From the NCBI GenBank assembly GCA_964595365.1, contig CAZQQC010000058.1, positions 1 through 18,125 of the forward strand: a stretch of DNA of 18,125 nucleotides. Direction: 5' to 3'. The notes under the pieces are model-generated. The model saw only the letters and a list, made by a program, of their open reading frames with translations, was not told the origin of the DNA and searched no databases. Below, piece after piece: positions 1 through 7,673 of the stretch (its first letter is position 1; each line of letters begins with the position of its first letter). The position numbers and the translations under genes are program-made. The DNA comes from Fen-1258 sp964595365 (lineage in GTDB: Bacteria > Bacteroidota > Ignavibacteria > Ignavibacteriales > Melioribacteraceae).

Positions 1-637
1 TGTTTTCAAGAAGGTAGGCGTTCTTTCTGGGGGTGAAAAAAGCAGACTTGCACTGGCAAAGTTACTTCTTACCGAAAGCAATCTGATGATCCTCGACGAA
101 CCGACGAACCATTTAGATTATTCATCTAAAGAAATTTTAAGGAAAGCTCTTGCCGAATTTCCGGGAACTTTGATAATTGTTTCGCACGACATCGATTTTC
201 TCAAACCGATTGCAAATAAGATTTTAGAAATCCGAGATCAGCATGTCAATGCTTTCGTCGGCGGTATTGAATACTACCTTCAGAAAAGAGAAGAAACATT
301 CGAAGCGAAATTTAATTACAAAGAGCAAAAAGACGCGAAGATTACACGCAAAGACCGGAAGCGATACGAAGCAGAACTCCGGCAAAAAAAATTTGAACTG
401 ACAAAAGATTTAAGGAAAGAGTTAGCGGCTTGCGAGGAATCTATTGGCAACCTCGAGACAAAAAAAGGTATGTTGGAAGCAGAGCTTGCCGATCCAAATA
501 TTTTCAAAAACCCCGAATCTGCCAGATCAAAAAATCTCGACTACGAAAAGATGAAGGCGCAGTTAGAAGAAAAATATTCGAAATGGACTGACCTGAGTCA
601 TCAAATCGAAGAAATAGAATCAAATTTTCAATCGTAA
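1..637 (+). CDS. ABC-F family ATPase (Uup/EttA-like), C-terminal part only
   Basis: The reading frame is open from base 2, so the gene starts outside the window and only about 211 C-terminal residues are present. They include the ABC signature (LSGGEKSRLALAKLL, bases about 23-67), Walker B with the ABC-F hallmark LMILDEPTNHLD, and the H-switch IIVSHD. No membrane segment follows. The tail is a long charged segment rich in E, K and R, predicted to form a coiled coil, as in Uup-type ABC-F proteins. ABC-F proteins are soluble twin-ATPase factors that act on the ribosome; the Uup branch is also tied to DNA or ribosome quality control. An ATG at base 86 lies inside Walker B and cannot be the true start. 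Which ABC-F subfamily this is cannot be settled without the N-terminal half and the linker. Confidence 0.93.
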   Translation, partial: VFKKVGVLSGGEKSRLALAKLLLTESNLMILDEPTNHLDYSSKEILRKALAEFPGTLIIVSHDIDFLKPIANKILEIRDQHVNAFVGGIEYYLQKREETFEAKFNYKEQKDAKITRKDRKRYEAELRQKKFELTKDLRKELAACEESIGNLETKKGMLEAELADPNIFKNPESARSKNLDYEKMKAQLEEKYSKWTDLSHQIEEIESNFQS

Positions 638-863
638 ATTTCCTAACGACCGTTACTGCCCTTGAAGTTCATCTTTCGCCGGCAGTTTTATAAATGAACT
701 AAAAAATTCATACATTACAAATAGAATTGTCCGGATTTTGTTTAAGCGAATGAATCCCAGTATTGCAACCCTTTCGGCATGCTAATCGAGAGACGAAACC
801 GGGCGAGAAAACAGATTTAAAAGAACGGTCTTGCGTTCAGAAAAATAGTTCTATAATTATTTC

Positions 864-868
864 GGGAG
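864..868 (+). promoter_or_regulatory. Ribosome binding site that fixes the bshC start
   Basis: GGGAG lies 5 nt before the ATG at 874. It supports that codon over the in-frame ATG at 763, whose extra 37 residues look like untranslated leader. Confidence 0.7.
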
Positions 869-873
869 TAATA

Positions 874-2502
874 ATGTATATCAATTTTTCGGATATACCT
901 ACCCATCAAAATCTTTTCCTCGATTATATATACGAGTTCGATAATGTTGAAAGATTTTATGGCAAAAATTTTAGAGATGTTGAAAAATATTTTCCGTTCT
1001 TTCAAAAAATCAGCGAACGCGAAAGATCCAACCGTTCAGTAATTGCCAACATTATTAAAGCCCAATACAGCAATCAAAGATTATCCAAACAGACCCAACA
1101 AAACATCGATCTTCTTTATTCCGAAAAAACAATTGCAGTAGTAACCGGACAGCAGCTTGGCATTTTTGGCGGTCCTCTTTATACTCTTTTCAAATCTATT
1201 ACCGCAATCAAGCTGTGCAGTTATCTCAAAGAGATTTACGACGGTTTTAATTTCGTACCGATTTTCTGGCTTGAAGGTGACGATCATGATTACGACGAAG
1301 TAAGAATGTTTTCAGTCTTAAATAACGAGAATCAGATTCTCAATCTGCAATACGAAGACGGTCAGCTTGAAGAATTAAATAGAGGTTCAATTGCCGAACT
1401 AAAGTTTAATTCCAATCTCGAAAAAATTTTTAACGAACTTGCATCCGGATTAAGAGATACCGAATTCAAAATCCCTTTGCTGGATTTTATAAAATCTATC
1501 TATCTGCCTGGTAGAACTTTTCTTGAATCGTTTCGCGAATTGATAATACATCTCTTTGATGAATATGGCTTGATTGTTTTCAACCCTACAGATCAAGCCG
1601 TTAAGCGTTTACTCGTTCCAATTTTCTCCAAAGAGATTTCTGAATTTGGAGATCATACCGGCAACCTCGTGGAACGCAGCGCCGGACTTGAAGAAGTTTA
1701 TCATGCACAGGTTAAGGTTAAACCGATAAATTTATTTCTTGTGGAAGAACACGAACGCTTATTAATAGAACCGACCGATACGGGCGAGTACAGGCTAAAA
1801 GGAAAACGTAAAAAATTTTCGCGTGAAGAACTTCTTGCTCAGTTAGAATTGAATCCGGAAAAATTTAGCCCGAACGTTTTACTCCGCCCGATCTGCCAGG
1901 ATTATCTATTCCCAACTGCATTTTATGTGGGCGGACCTTCAGAGATCAGCTATTTTGCCCAGGTCTCACCGCTGTATAAAATTTACGGCATGGAAATACC
2001 TTTCATTTATCCCCGTTCTTCTGCAACCATTGTTGAAAAAGGAGTTCAGAGCATTCTGGGGAAAAACAATTTGGAATATGTTGACATCTTTACCGATGAG
2101 AACGCATTGATACAAAAAATATTGGCGGCTTCTTCCGATATTAATCTTGAGATGCTGTTCCAAAACGCGCTGAACGAAATTGAAGCATCTCTCGATCCGC
2201 TCGCGCAAAAGCTTCCGGCTATAGACAAGACACTTTCTGATTTGATAACTAAATCCAAACAGCGAATAGAGGAAACGTTAAACCATTTGAAATCCAAGGC
2301 ACACGATTCGGAAAAAAGAAAATATGAATCTACAATAAGACAGATTAGCAAGGTGAGAAATGTTCTATTCCCAAATAATAATCTCCAGGAGCGCGAACTA
2401 AACTGGATTTACTTTGCAAACAAGTATGGAATGGATATTGTGAAATGGCTGTTCAATGAACTGGCAATTAATAAGTTTGAGCACCAGATTTTAGAATTAT
2501 AG
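874..2502 (+). CDS. bshC: Bacillithiol biosynthesis cysteine-adding enzyme BshC
   Basis: The product is 542 aa from the chosen start, the usual BshC size. BshC is the cytoplasmic enzyme thought to add cysteine to glucosaminyl-malate in the last step of bacillithiol synthesis. Family motifs are visible: the SDIP start, TGQQLGIFGGPLYTLFK (residues about 91-107), FWLEGDDHDYDE (131-142), and an LRPICQDYLFPTAFYVGG block near residues 334-351, followed by a helical, coiled-coil-prone C-terminal third. The frame is open from 763, but homology begins at the Met at 874, which also has an SD sequence. bshA and bshB are not in the window, as is common because bsh genes are often scattered. In Chlorobi and Bacteroidota relatives the thiol can be N-methylated. 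The gene converges with aroA and leaves 32 nt between the stops. Confidence 0.95.
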   Translation: MYINFSDIPTHQNLFLDYIYEFDNVERFYGKNFRDVEKYFPFFQKISERERSNRSVIANIIKAQYSNQRLSKQTQQNIDLLYSEKTIAVVTGQQLGIFGGPLYTLFKSITAIKLCSYLKEIYDGFNFVPIFWLEGDDHDYDEVRMFSVLNNENQILNLQYEDGQLEELNRGSIAELKFNSNLEKIFNELASGLRDTEFKIPLLDFIKSIYLPGRTFLESFRELIIHLFDEYGLIVFNPTDQAVKRLLVPIFSKEISEFGDHTGNLVERSAGLEEVYHAQVKVKPINLFLVEEHERLLIEPTDTGEYRLKGKRKKFSREELLAQLELNPEKFSPNVLLRPICQDYLFPTAFYVGGPSEISYFAQVSPLYKIYGMEIPFIYPRSSATIVEKGVQSILGKNNLEYVDIFTDENALIQKILAASSDINLEMLFQNALNEIEASLDPLAQKLPAIDKTLSDLITKSKQRIEETLNHLKSKAHDSEKRKYESTIRQISKVRNVLFPNNNLQERELNWIYFANKYGMDIVKWLFNELAINKFEHQILEL

Positions 2503-2534
2503 TTCTTCCCTTTGCCCAAGAATTAAGCAACGCA

Positions 2535-3812
2535 TCATTTGGTAAGACTGTTAACCTGATCCAGGAAATTCGGGTTGGAAATTCCAGCGCATTCAAAATT
2601 TTCTATCGTTCCACCGCCTTTAATCATGCTCATAATTGCAAAAGCCATCGCAATTCTATGGTCGCCGAAGCTTCGAAAATTTACGCAAGAATTTGAATGC
2701 TTGCCTCTTAACTCAAATCCATCTTCGAATTCGTTGACAGATAGCCCTGCTTTAACAAAATTTGTACAAAGCGATTTAATTCTATCCGATTCTTTAACTC
2801 TCAATTCTTTCGCACAAGTAACCTTAAAATCCCCTTCTGCAAAGACTCCCGCCACGGAAAGAATCGGGATTTCGTCTATGACATTCGAAATTAATTCAGG
2901 CGGGATTTTAACATTTACAAGTTTGCTGGAAAATATTCGAAGATCACCTACCTGCTCGCCCTTTTCCACACTTTCATTCTCGATCAAAATTTTTCCACCC
3001 ATACTTTTCAAGATTTGTATAACGCCGGTTCTCGTTTCATTGAGCGAAATATTTTTTATAACTATTTCCGAATCGTTTGTCAACAAGGCAAGAACAATAA
3101 AAAACGCCGCGCTCGAAATATCGGATGGAACTGTTATTTCAAACGGTTCCGGAAAATTCTTCTTCGAAATAAAAATTTTCATTCCCGCGGAAGTTTTTAC
3201 TGTTTTTAGCTTGAGGAGTTTTTCTGTATGGTTTCTGGTTGGAATAGACTCCGTGATAACGCTTTCTTCGTTTAAGTGAATTGCACAAAGTATTATAGCG
3301 CTTTTTACCTGCGCGCTAGCGACTTGTAGTTTGTAATCGATAGCTTGCAATGATGCCGAGGGTTCAATTCTCAGCGGAAGAAATCCGTTTTCGCTTGCTG
3401 ATATTTTAGCGCCCATCAAAGTCAACGGCTCAACAATTCTTCTCATCGGACGTTTTGAAAGCGATTCATCACCGGTTATTACCGATTCAAAATCTTGCGC
3501 AGATAAAATTCCGCTTATCAATCGTGTGGTTGTACCGGAATTACCAGCATACAATTCGCCGTCCGGTTTATTGAATCCTTTGAATCCTTTACCGGTAACT
3601 TTTATTCCGTCATTTTGTTTTTCGAACTTGCAACCGAGTTTTCTAAAACAATTTATAGTAGAATTTACATCTTCGGAATTTGAACAATTATGTATAACAG
3701 ATACGCCATCGGCCATCGATGCAAACATAACCGACCTGTGCGAGATGGATTTATCACCGGGCAGTTTAAGTTCACCTTTAAGAGTTTTTACTCTTTCAAA
3801 TTTTTGGTTCAT
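2535..3812 (-). CDS. aroA: 3-phosphoshikimate 1-carboxyvinyltransferase (EPSP synthase), class II type
   Basis: The 425-aa product joins shikimate-3-phosphate and phosphoenolpyruvate in the sixth step of the shikimate pathway (cytoplasm). Visible signatures are PGDKSISHR (residues 18-26), NSGTTTR (91-97), GDESLSKRPMRR (114-125), SAQVKS (166-171), DEIP with a likely catalytic Asp (D313), KESDRI with Glu341, and GDHRIAMAF near the C-terminus. The four short motifs used to define class II EPSP synthases are all present: GDKS, SAQVK, RNHTE (193-197) and NETR (258-261). Class II enzymes are often less sensitive to glyphosate than class I enzymes; sensitivity was not deduced here. The ATG overlaps the stop of the upstream methyltransferase gene (ATGA, 3809-3812), so translation is probably coupled. 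It is the last gene of the ymdB-folD-deoC operon. Confidence 0.97.
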   Translation of the reverse strand: MNQKFERVKTLKGELKLPGDKSISHRSVMFASMADGVSVIHNCSNSEDVNSTINCFRKLGCKFEKQNDGIKVTGKGFKGFNKPDGELYAGNSGTTTRLISGILSAQDFESVITGDESLSKRPMRRIVEPLTLMGAKISASENGFLPLRIEPSASLQAIDYKLQVASAQVKSAIILCAIHLNEESVITESIPTRNHTEKLLKLKTVKTSAGMKIFISKKNFPEPFEITVPSDISSAAFFIVLALLTNDSEIVIKNISLNETRTGVIQILKSMGGKILIENESVEKGEQVGDLRIFSSKLVNVKIPPELISNVIDEIPILSVAGVFAEGDFKVTCAKELRVKESDRIKSLCTNFVKAGLSVNEFEDGFELRGKHSNSCVNFRSFGDHRIAMAFAIMSMIKGGGTIENFECAGISNPNFLDQVNSLTK

Positions 3813-4402
3813 CTATCGCACCATTCATCAATTAATTTTTCCAGCTGCTCATTACTAAGTTCGCTTTTATCGTAAAACCCTTTCAGAAAGCGCTGACGTT
3901 GAGCTTCGTACAACGTAACAGCAGCAGCAACCGAAACGTTCAAGCTCTGAATCATTCCGCGCATCGGAATATAAAAGGTTTCATCCGCCAAATGTTCGGC
4001 TTCGGTTGAAACGCCACGTTTTTCATTTCCGAATACCAGAGCAATTTTTTGAGTAAAGTCAATATCGTACAGATTTATTGCTTTCTTGTTCAGCATACTT
4101 GCGTAAATTTTAAAACCTTGCTTGCGAAGTTCGTCGAAACATTTCGCGGTGCAGTTGAACTTTTCAGTATCAATCCATTTGTTGGCAGAAGAAGAGGATG
4201 TCTTGCTGATTTTTGGAAACGGTTCATGAGTGTAAAGTAAACTAATCTTTGGTATACCGACAGCATCGCATGTTCTCAACACCGCGCTTACATTGTGAGG
4301 GTCGTGAATATTTTCCATCACAATCCGAAGTGAATACTGGCGTGCCTTCAAAGTGTGCAAAATTTTCTTCAACCGTTCGTCAGTCTTAAACTTCCGCATC
4401 AT
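3809..4402 (-). CDS. trmH: TrmH-like SpoU family RNA 2'-O-methyltransferase
   Basis: This 197-aa SPOUT-fold enzyme transfers a methyl group from S-adenosylmethionine to a ribose 2'-OH. Motif 1 is NVSAVLRTCDAVG (N37, catalytic-type R43), motif 2 is ALVFGNEKRGVS (121-132) and motif 3 is IPMRGMIQSLNVSVAAAVTL (145-164), which builds the trefoil knot for the cofactor. There is no N-terminal L30e-like substrate-binding domain as in RlmB. This and the length fit TrmH, which makes Gm18 in tRNA, better than RlmB or TsnR. Substrate assignment from sequence alone is not certain. The start has two adjacent Met codons; the first overlaps the preceding stop by ATGA (4399-4402), and the end overlaps aroA in the same way. 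Confidence 0.88.
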   Translation of the reverse strand: MMRKFKTDERLKKILHTLKARQYSLRIVMENIHDPHNVSAVLRTCDAVGIPKISLLYTHEPFPKISKTSSSSANKWIDTEKFNCTAKCFDELRKQGFKIYASMLNKKAINLYDIDFTQKIALVFGNEKRGVSTEAEHLADETFYIPMRGMIQSLNVSVAAAVTLYEAQRQRFLKGFYDKSELSNEQLEKLIDEWCDR

Positions 4403-4623
4403 TTGTCAAACACAAGTTTATAGACAGTTAACGCATTCTCTCTGCGGGCTTTATCAACAATAATTTTTTTATCGGAAGAATTATGAAGATAATATTTCAG
4501 AAGCTGAATTGTTTTATCTATTGCTTCCTCTTCCTGGTGAGCCCAGCATTCACAACCTTTTATGGAAGGCACTTCTGCTGTAAATCCGTCATCCGTACGT
4601 GTAACGTATAAATCTAAAACCAT
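4399..4623 (-). CDS. Small HicB-fold (UPF0150-like) protein, orphan antitoxin-type
   Basis: This 74-aa protein begins with a pattern typical of the HicB partial RNase H-like fold: a beta strand (LYVTRTDDGFTAEVPSIKGC), then a helix containing EEAIDKTIQLLKYYL. HicB proteins usually neutralise HicA mRNA interferases. No HicA gene lies next to it, and no C-terminal DNA-binding helix-turn-helix or ribbon-helix-helix is visible; the C-terminal 25 residues are lysine-rich. It is embedded in the folD-deoC-trmH operon. The start shares one base with the deoC stop (TAATG) and the stop overlaps trmH by 4 nt, so it is transcribed as a housekeeping cistron rather than as a toxin-antitoxin pair. Its role is unknown. 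Confidence 0.75.
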   Translation of the reverse strand: MVLDLYVTRTDDGFTAEVPSIKGCECWAHQEEEAIDKTIQLLKYYLHNSSDKKIIVDKARRENALTVYKLVFDK

Positions 4624-5492
4624 TAATACCCACCGGCGGCGACCGTTTCGCCTTTAACAATCTTAACACTTGCACTTGCGCCAATTCTTTCTGCACCGCT
4701 GGCAATCATTAGTCTGGCATCTTCGGTTGTTCGGATTCCCCCGGAAGCTTTTACACCCACAGCAGAACCGACAACATATTTCATCAAAGCAACATCGCCA
4801 GCAGTAGCTCCACCTTTGCTAAAACCGGTTGATGTTTTTACAAAATCTGCTTTTGCATTTTTCGATAACAAGCAAGCTACAATTTTTTCTTCATCTGTAA
4901 GAAGAGCTGTTTCAATAATAACTTTGCAAATTGCACCAAACTTTTTTGCCGCAAGAACAACTTGATTGATATCGTTAAATACATAATCATGTTGTTTCTG
5001 TTTCAACATGCCGACGTTTATCACCATATCAATTTCCTGTGCACCGCTTTTCAATGCTTGCTCTGCCTCGAATCTTTTAACTTCAGTTGTAGTTGACCCC
5101 AGCGGAAATCCAATCACAGTACAAACTTTTACTTTAGAGCCGCTTAACAAATCCTTGCACATAGAAACATAACACGGGTTAATGCAGACTGAAGCAAAAC
5201 CGTAAGTTCTGGCTTCGTCGCAAAGTTTTGTAATCTCTTGCGGCGTTGTTTCCGGCTTAAGCAAAGTATGATCTATCATCCGCGCAACATCTTTGTCAAT
5301 GAGTTCTTCACCGACTCCTATGCCGGCGGCAATTCTATCGGCGCCATTACTAATTATTTTTTTTACAGCAGCCGGCTGATCGACTACATTTCTTTCCCAA
5401 CCTGCGCACGTTCCGCCATGGCAGTAAAAATCTTGCAGAGCTTTTTCGATGAAAACTTGCGAAACAATTTTATCAATTACCGGTGAAGCCAT
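4623..5492 (-). CDS. deoC: Deoxyribose-phosphate aldolase family enzyme with N-terminal Cys-containing extension
   Basis: The 289-aa class I aldolase would cleave 2-deoxyribose-5-phosphate to acetaldehyde and glyceraldehyde-3-phosphate, or a related sugar phosphate. The TIM-barrel core starts near residue 66 (DKDVARMIDHTLLKP). It carries the proton-relay Asp in EIDMVINVG (D155), the Schiff-base Lys in FVKTSTGF (K219) and the second Lys in VKASGGIR (K248). Ordinary DeoC is about 220-260 aa. The extra N-terminus holds a predicted amphipathic helix (SPVIDKIVSQVFIEKALQ, residues 3-20), then CHGGTC (C24, C29) and an AVKKIISNGADRIAAGIGVG segment. The ATG at 5492 follows the folD stop by 2 nt. An in-frame TTG at 5498 is an alternative that adds two residues. 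BMC shell genes at the right end of the window suggest that the extension may target the enzyme to a microcompartment. Confidence 0.93.
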   Translation of the reverse strand: MASPVIDKIVSQVFIEKALQDFYCHGGTCAGWERNVVDQPAAVKKIISNGADRIAAGIGVGEELIDKDVARMIDHTLLKPETTPQEITKLCDEARTYGFASVCINPCYVSMCKDLLSGSKVKVCTVIGFPLGSTTTEVKRFEAEQALKSGAQEIDMVINVGMLKQKQHDYVFNDINQVVLAAKKFGAICKVIIETALLTDEEKIVACLLSKNAKADFVKTSTGFSKGGATAGDVALMKYVVGSAVGVKASGGIRTTEDARLMIASGAERIGASASVKIVKGETVAAGGY

Positions 5493-5494
5493 TT

Positions 5495-6388
5495 TCAAGA
5501 CAACTTTTGTTTTGTAATTTTAATGTAAGCAAGAAATGTATTTTGAAGCAACATTGCAATCGTCATCGGACCAACGCCGCCGGGAACCGGTGTTATGAAT
5601 GAAGCTTTCTTCGATACATTTTCGTAATCAACGTCACCGACAAGCCTGTAACCCTTTGGCAAAGCCGGGTCTTCGACACGATTAATTCCAACATCAATTA
5701 CAACCGCGCCGATCTTAACCATATCAGCATTGATGAAATGCGGCTTTCCAATTGCAGCAATCAAAATATCAGCTTCTGTTGTGAAGCGTGATAAATCTTT
5801 TGCTGCTGAATGGCAAATTGTAACTACAGCATTGGCCCCTTCTTTTTTTTGAAGAAGCAGGTTGGCAACCGGTTTGCCAACAATATTGCTTCTACCTACT
5901 ACCACAACGTGTTTACCGACCGTTTCAATTTTATAACGTTTGAGCAACTCCACAACTCCATAAGGCGTGCATGGATAAAAAGTTTCTTTACCAATCACAA
6001 GATTACCAACGTTGATCGGATGAAATCCGTCAACATCTTTTGATGGAGCAATTCGTTCAATAACTTTGTTTTCATTTATATGTTTTGGAAGAGGAAGCTG
6101 AACAAGTATTCCATGATAGTCGTCATTTAAATTATACTGATCTATCAAATCAAGGAGCTGTTGTTCGCTTGTTCCGGCTGATAATTTTTCAATCCTGGAA
6201 AGCATACCAATTTCATTGCATGCTTTGCTCTTCGATGTAACATACGAAAGCGATGCTGGGTTATCTCCAACCAAAATTGTAACCAAACCTGGTGCCCTAA
6301 CATTTAACGAGCGGAGCCATTCAACTTTTTCTTTCAGCTCCTGCCTAATTTCAGATGCAACCTTTTTACCGTCAATAATAACTGTCAT
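5495..6388 (-). CDS. folD: Bifunctional methylenetetrahydrofolate dehydrogenase/cyclohydrolase
   Basis: The 297-aa cytoplasmic enzyme interconverts 5,10-methylene-, 5,10-methenyl- and 10-formyl-tetrahydrofolate using NADP. Visible motifs: the active-site Y49 and K53 in SYVTSKSKAC, QLPLP (97-101), KDVDGFHPINVGNL (117-130), PCTPYGV (139-145), the Rossmann segment VVVVGRSNIVGKP (161-173) and the C-terminal PVPGGVGPMTIAML. The size matches bacterial FolD. The start has a GGAG element (6401-6404) 12 nt upstream, which overlaps the stop of the preceding ymdB-like gene. It lies between ymdB and deoC in the operon. Confidence 0.97.
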   Translation of the reverse strand: MTVIIDGKKVASEIRQELKEKVEWLRSLNVRAPGLVTILVGDNPASLSYVTSKSKACNEIGMLSRIEKLSAGTSEQQLLDLIDQYNLNDDYHGILVQLPLPKHINENKVIERIAPSKDVDGFHPINVGNLVIGKETFYPCTPYGVVELLKRYKIETVGKHVVVVGRSNIVGKPVANLLLQKKEGANAVVTICHSAAKDLSRFTTEADILIAAIGKPHFINADMVKIGAVVIDVGINRVEDPALPKGYRLVGDVDYENVSKKASFITPVPGGVGPMTIAMLLQNTFLAYIKITKQKLS

Positions 6389-6403
6389 TAAAATTTTTAT
6401 CTC

Positions 6404-7210
6404 CTAACTACTACTTACTGTTTTATCAAATTCCGGAATAAATATTCTTTCCAGCTCTACAGTTTTCCCTGTTTCCACATCGGCTTTCAGGTACAATGCA
6501 GCAAGGTGAACATTGCCGGTTGCAGTCTGATACTTCTGCGGCGTCTGGTAAATGAAACGATTAATCGCCGCATCAGTCTTCATACCAATTACCGAATCGT
6601 AAGGACCTGTCATACCGCAATCTGTAGTATAGCCGGTTCCATTAGGAAAAATTCTTTCATCCGAGGTTTGAACGTGAGTATGCGTACCGATTACAGCAGT
6701 CACTTTTCCGTCAAGATAATTTGCGAGCGCTAATTTTTCTGCAGTTGCTTCGGCATGAAAATCCACTACAACTAGTTTTGTTTCCTGCTTAAGTTTTGGT
6801 AATATCCAATCGGATGATCGGAACGGGCAATCTATCGGCGCCATAAATGCACGCCCTTGCAAATTTAGAACTGCAACTTTTCCTTTGGGAGAATCAACAA
6901 AAACATAACCGTTACCAAATGTTCCTTTTGGGTAATTCAACGGACGAATTACACGAGCGTCTTTTTTCAAATACTCTTGCGATTGATGCTTATCCCAGGT
7001 ATGGTTTCCGCCGGTAATAGCATGAACGCCAAGATCAAAAAGTGTTTTGGCTTCCTTCTCGGTACAACCTTTGCCATCGGAAACATTCTCACCGTTTGCA
7101 ATCATTACGTCTATATGATATTTCTTTTGCAGACTTGGGAGGTACATCTGAACAATATCGAGACCCGGCTGCCCGACTATATCGCCGATAAATAGAATGT
7201 TAATTGTCAT
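6404..7210 (-). CDS. ymdB: YmdB-like metallophosphoesterase (TIGR00282 family)
   Basis: The 268-aa protein belongs to the calcineurin-like YmdB family, dinuclear-metal phosphodiesterases active on 2',3'-cyclic nucleotides; in Bacillus subtilis YmdB affects biofilm formation and sporulation decisions. Metal-ligand motifs are visible: IGDIVGQPG (D10), ANGENVSDGKG (E41, N42), TGGNHTWD (H70), VVDFHAEATAEK, GTHTHVQT and YTTDCGMTGPYDSVIG. The frame is open up to a GTG at 7285, but family similarity starts at the ATG at 7210 (MTINILFIGD), so 7210 was chosen. The SD sequence there is weak (AAAAGAAA). It is the first gene of the ymdB-folD-deoC-hicB-like-trmH-aroA operon, and 148 nt separate it from the next upstream gene. 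Confidence 0.93.
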   Translation of the reverse strand: MTINILFIGDIVGQPGLDIVQMYLPSLQKKYHIDVMIANGENVSDGKGCTEKEAKTLFDLGVHAITGGNHTWDKHQSQEYLKKDARVIRPLNYPKGTFGNGYVFVDSPKGKVAVLNLQGRAFMAPIDCPFRSSDWILPKLKQETKLVVVDFHAEATAEKLALANYLDGKVTAVIGTHTHVQTSDERIFPNGTGYTTDCGMTGPYDSVIGMKTDAAINRFIYQTPQKYQTATGNVHLAALYLKADVETGKTVELERIFIPEFDKTVSSS

Positions 7211-7305
7211 AGAATTTTTCTTTTGGCGTGCAATATATCTAAAAACATGAGAATATTGAAAAGAAGGTATACGGATTCTTGGCACTAAATGTTTGTTACC
7301 GTATT

Positions 7306-7348
7306 CTTGGCGCTTAAACCCTGACGTTCGAACCTTGACGCTTGAGCC
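7306..7348. repeat. Degenerate 14-15 bp tandem repeat, three units
   Basis: The units are CTTGGCGCTTAAACC, CTGACGTTCGAACC and TTGACGCTTGAGCC, giving a rough consensus TTGACGCTTGAACC. They lie in the 148-nt gap between the ymdB-like gene and the small helical protein gene. A loosely related ATTCTTGGCACT sits just before, at 7274-7285. The repeats do not form a strong hairpin and do not code for anything recognisable. Confidence 0.55.
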
Positions 7349-7358
7349 TGGATGATAG

Positions 7359-7673
7359 TTACGACGGCAAAGGCAAACCGGCTGCTTTTAATGCTATTTT
7401 TGCAATAGAAACAATTTTGTTGACCAGTTCTGTTCTATTTTTTTCATCCCGTATAACTCCATCAACCTTGCTTATTAATTTCGGCAAACTTGTAACATCG
7501 GCAACCGTAACAGTGTTTAAATCTTTCAACGGGTCAAAGGCTCCAATAATAATTTGTTTTTTCAATTGACTGATAAGAATTTCCAGATCAATTTTTGCCA
7601 TATCGTCAATATTTGCCGATTGAAGTTTGGCTAAACAATCTTGCAGCAAATTATAGACCTCTTGAATATTCAT
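7359..7673 (-). CDS. Small helical protein of unknown function
   Basis: This 104-aa protein has no recognised domain, no signal peptide and no membrane span. It reads as mostly alpha-helical with heptad-like leucine/isoleucine spacing (NIQEVYNLLQDCLAKLQ near the start) and ends in AAGLPLPS. Its start overlaps the stop of the lipoprotein gene by 4 nt (7670-7673, ATGA), so the two are probably made together, and a partnership with the lipoprotein or the membrane protein is a fair guess. It is the last gene of the accessory cassette that begins at 10579. Confidence 0.72.
   Translation of the reverse strand: MNIQEVYNLLQDCLAKLQSANIDDMAKIDLEILISQLKKQIIIGAFDPLKDLNTVTVADVTSLPKLISKVDGVIRDEKNRTELVNKIVSIAKIALKAAGLPLPS

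Noticed and set aside
666..700. Terminator after the ABC-F gene
   Set aside because: AGTTCAT/ATGAACT form a 7-bp repeat, but the 21-nt loop and the lack of a T-tract on the + strand make it unconvincing.
763..873. N-terminal extension of BshC from the ATG at 763
   Set aside because: The extra 37 residues do not resemble BshC, whereas the ATG at 874 begins the typical SDIP region and has an SD sequence at 5 nt.
2503..2534. Bidirectional terminator between bshC and aroA
   Set aside because: Only a 5-bp TTCTT/AAGAA stem with a 10-nt loop and no T-tract; too weak to call.
2575..3279. 234-aa plus-strand open frame opposite aroA
   Set aside because: It is the antisense shadow of a well-conserved aroA gene and has no domain pattern or SD sequence.
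4399..4623. HicAB toxin-antitoxin system
   Set aside because: Only a HicB-fold protein is present; no HicA-like gene adjoins it, and it overlaps operon genes on both sides.
7211..7285. GTG start at 7285 for the ymdB-like gene
   Set aside because: The added 25 residues look like noise; the family's MTINILFIGD start fits the ATG at 7210.
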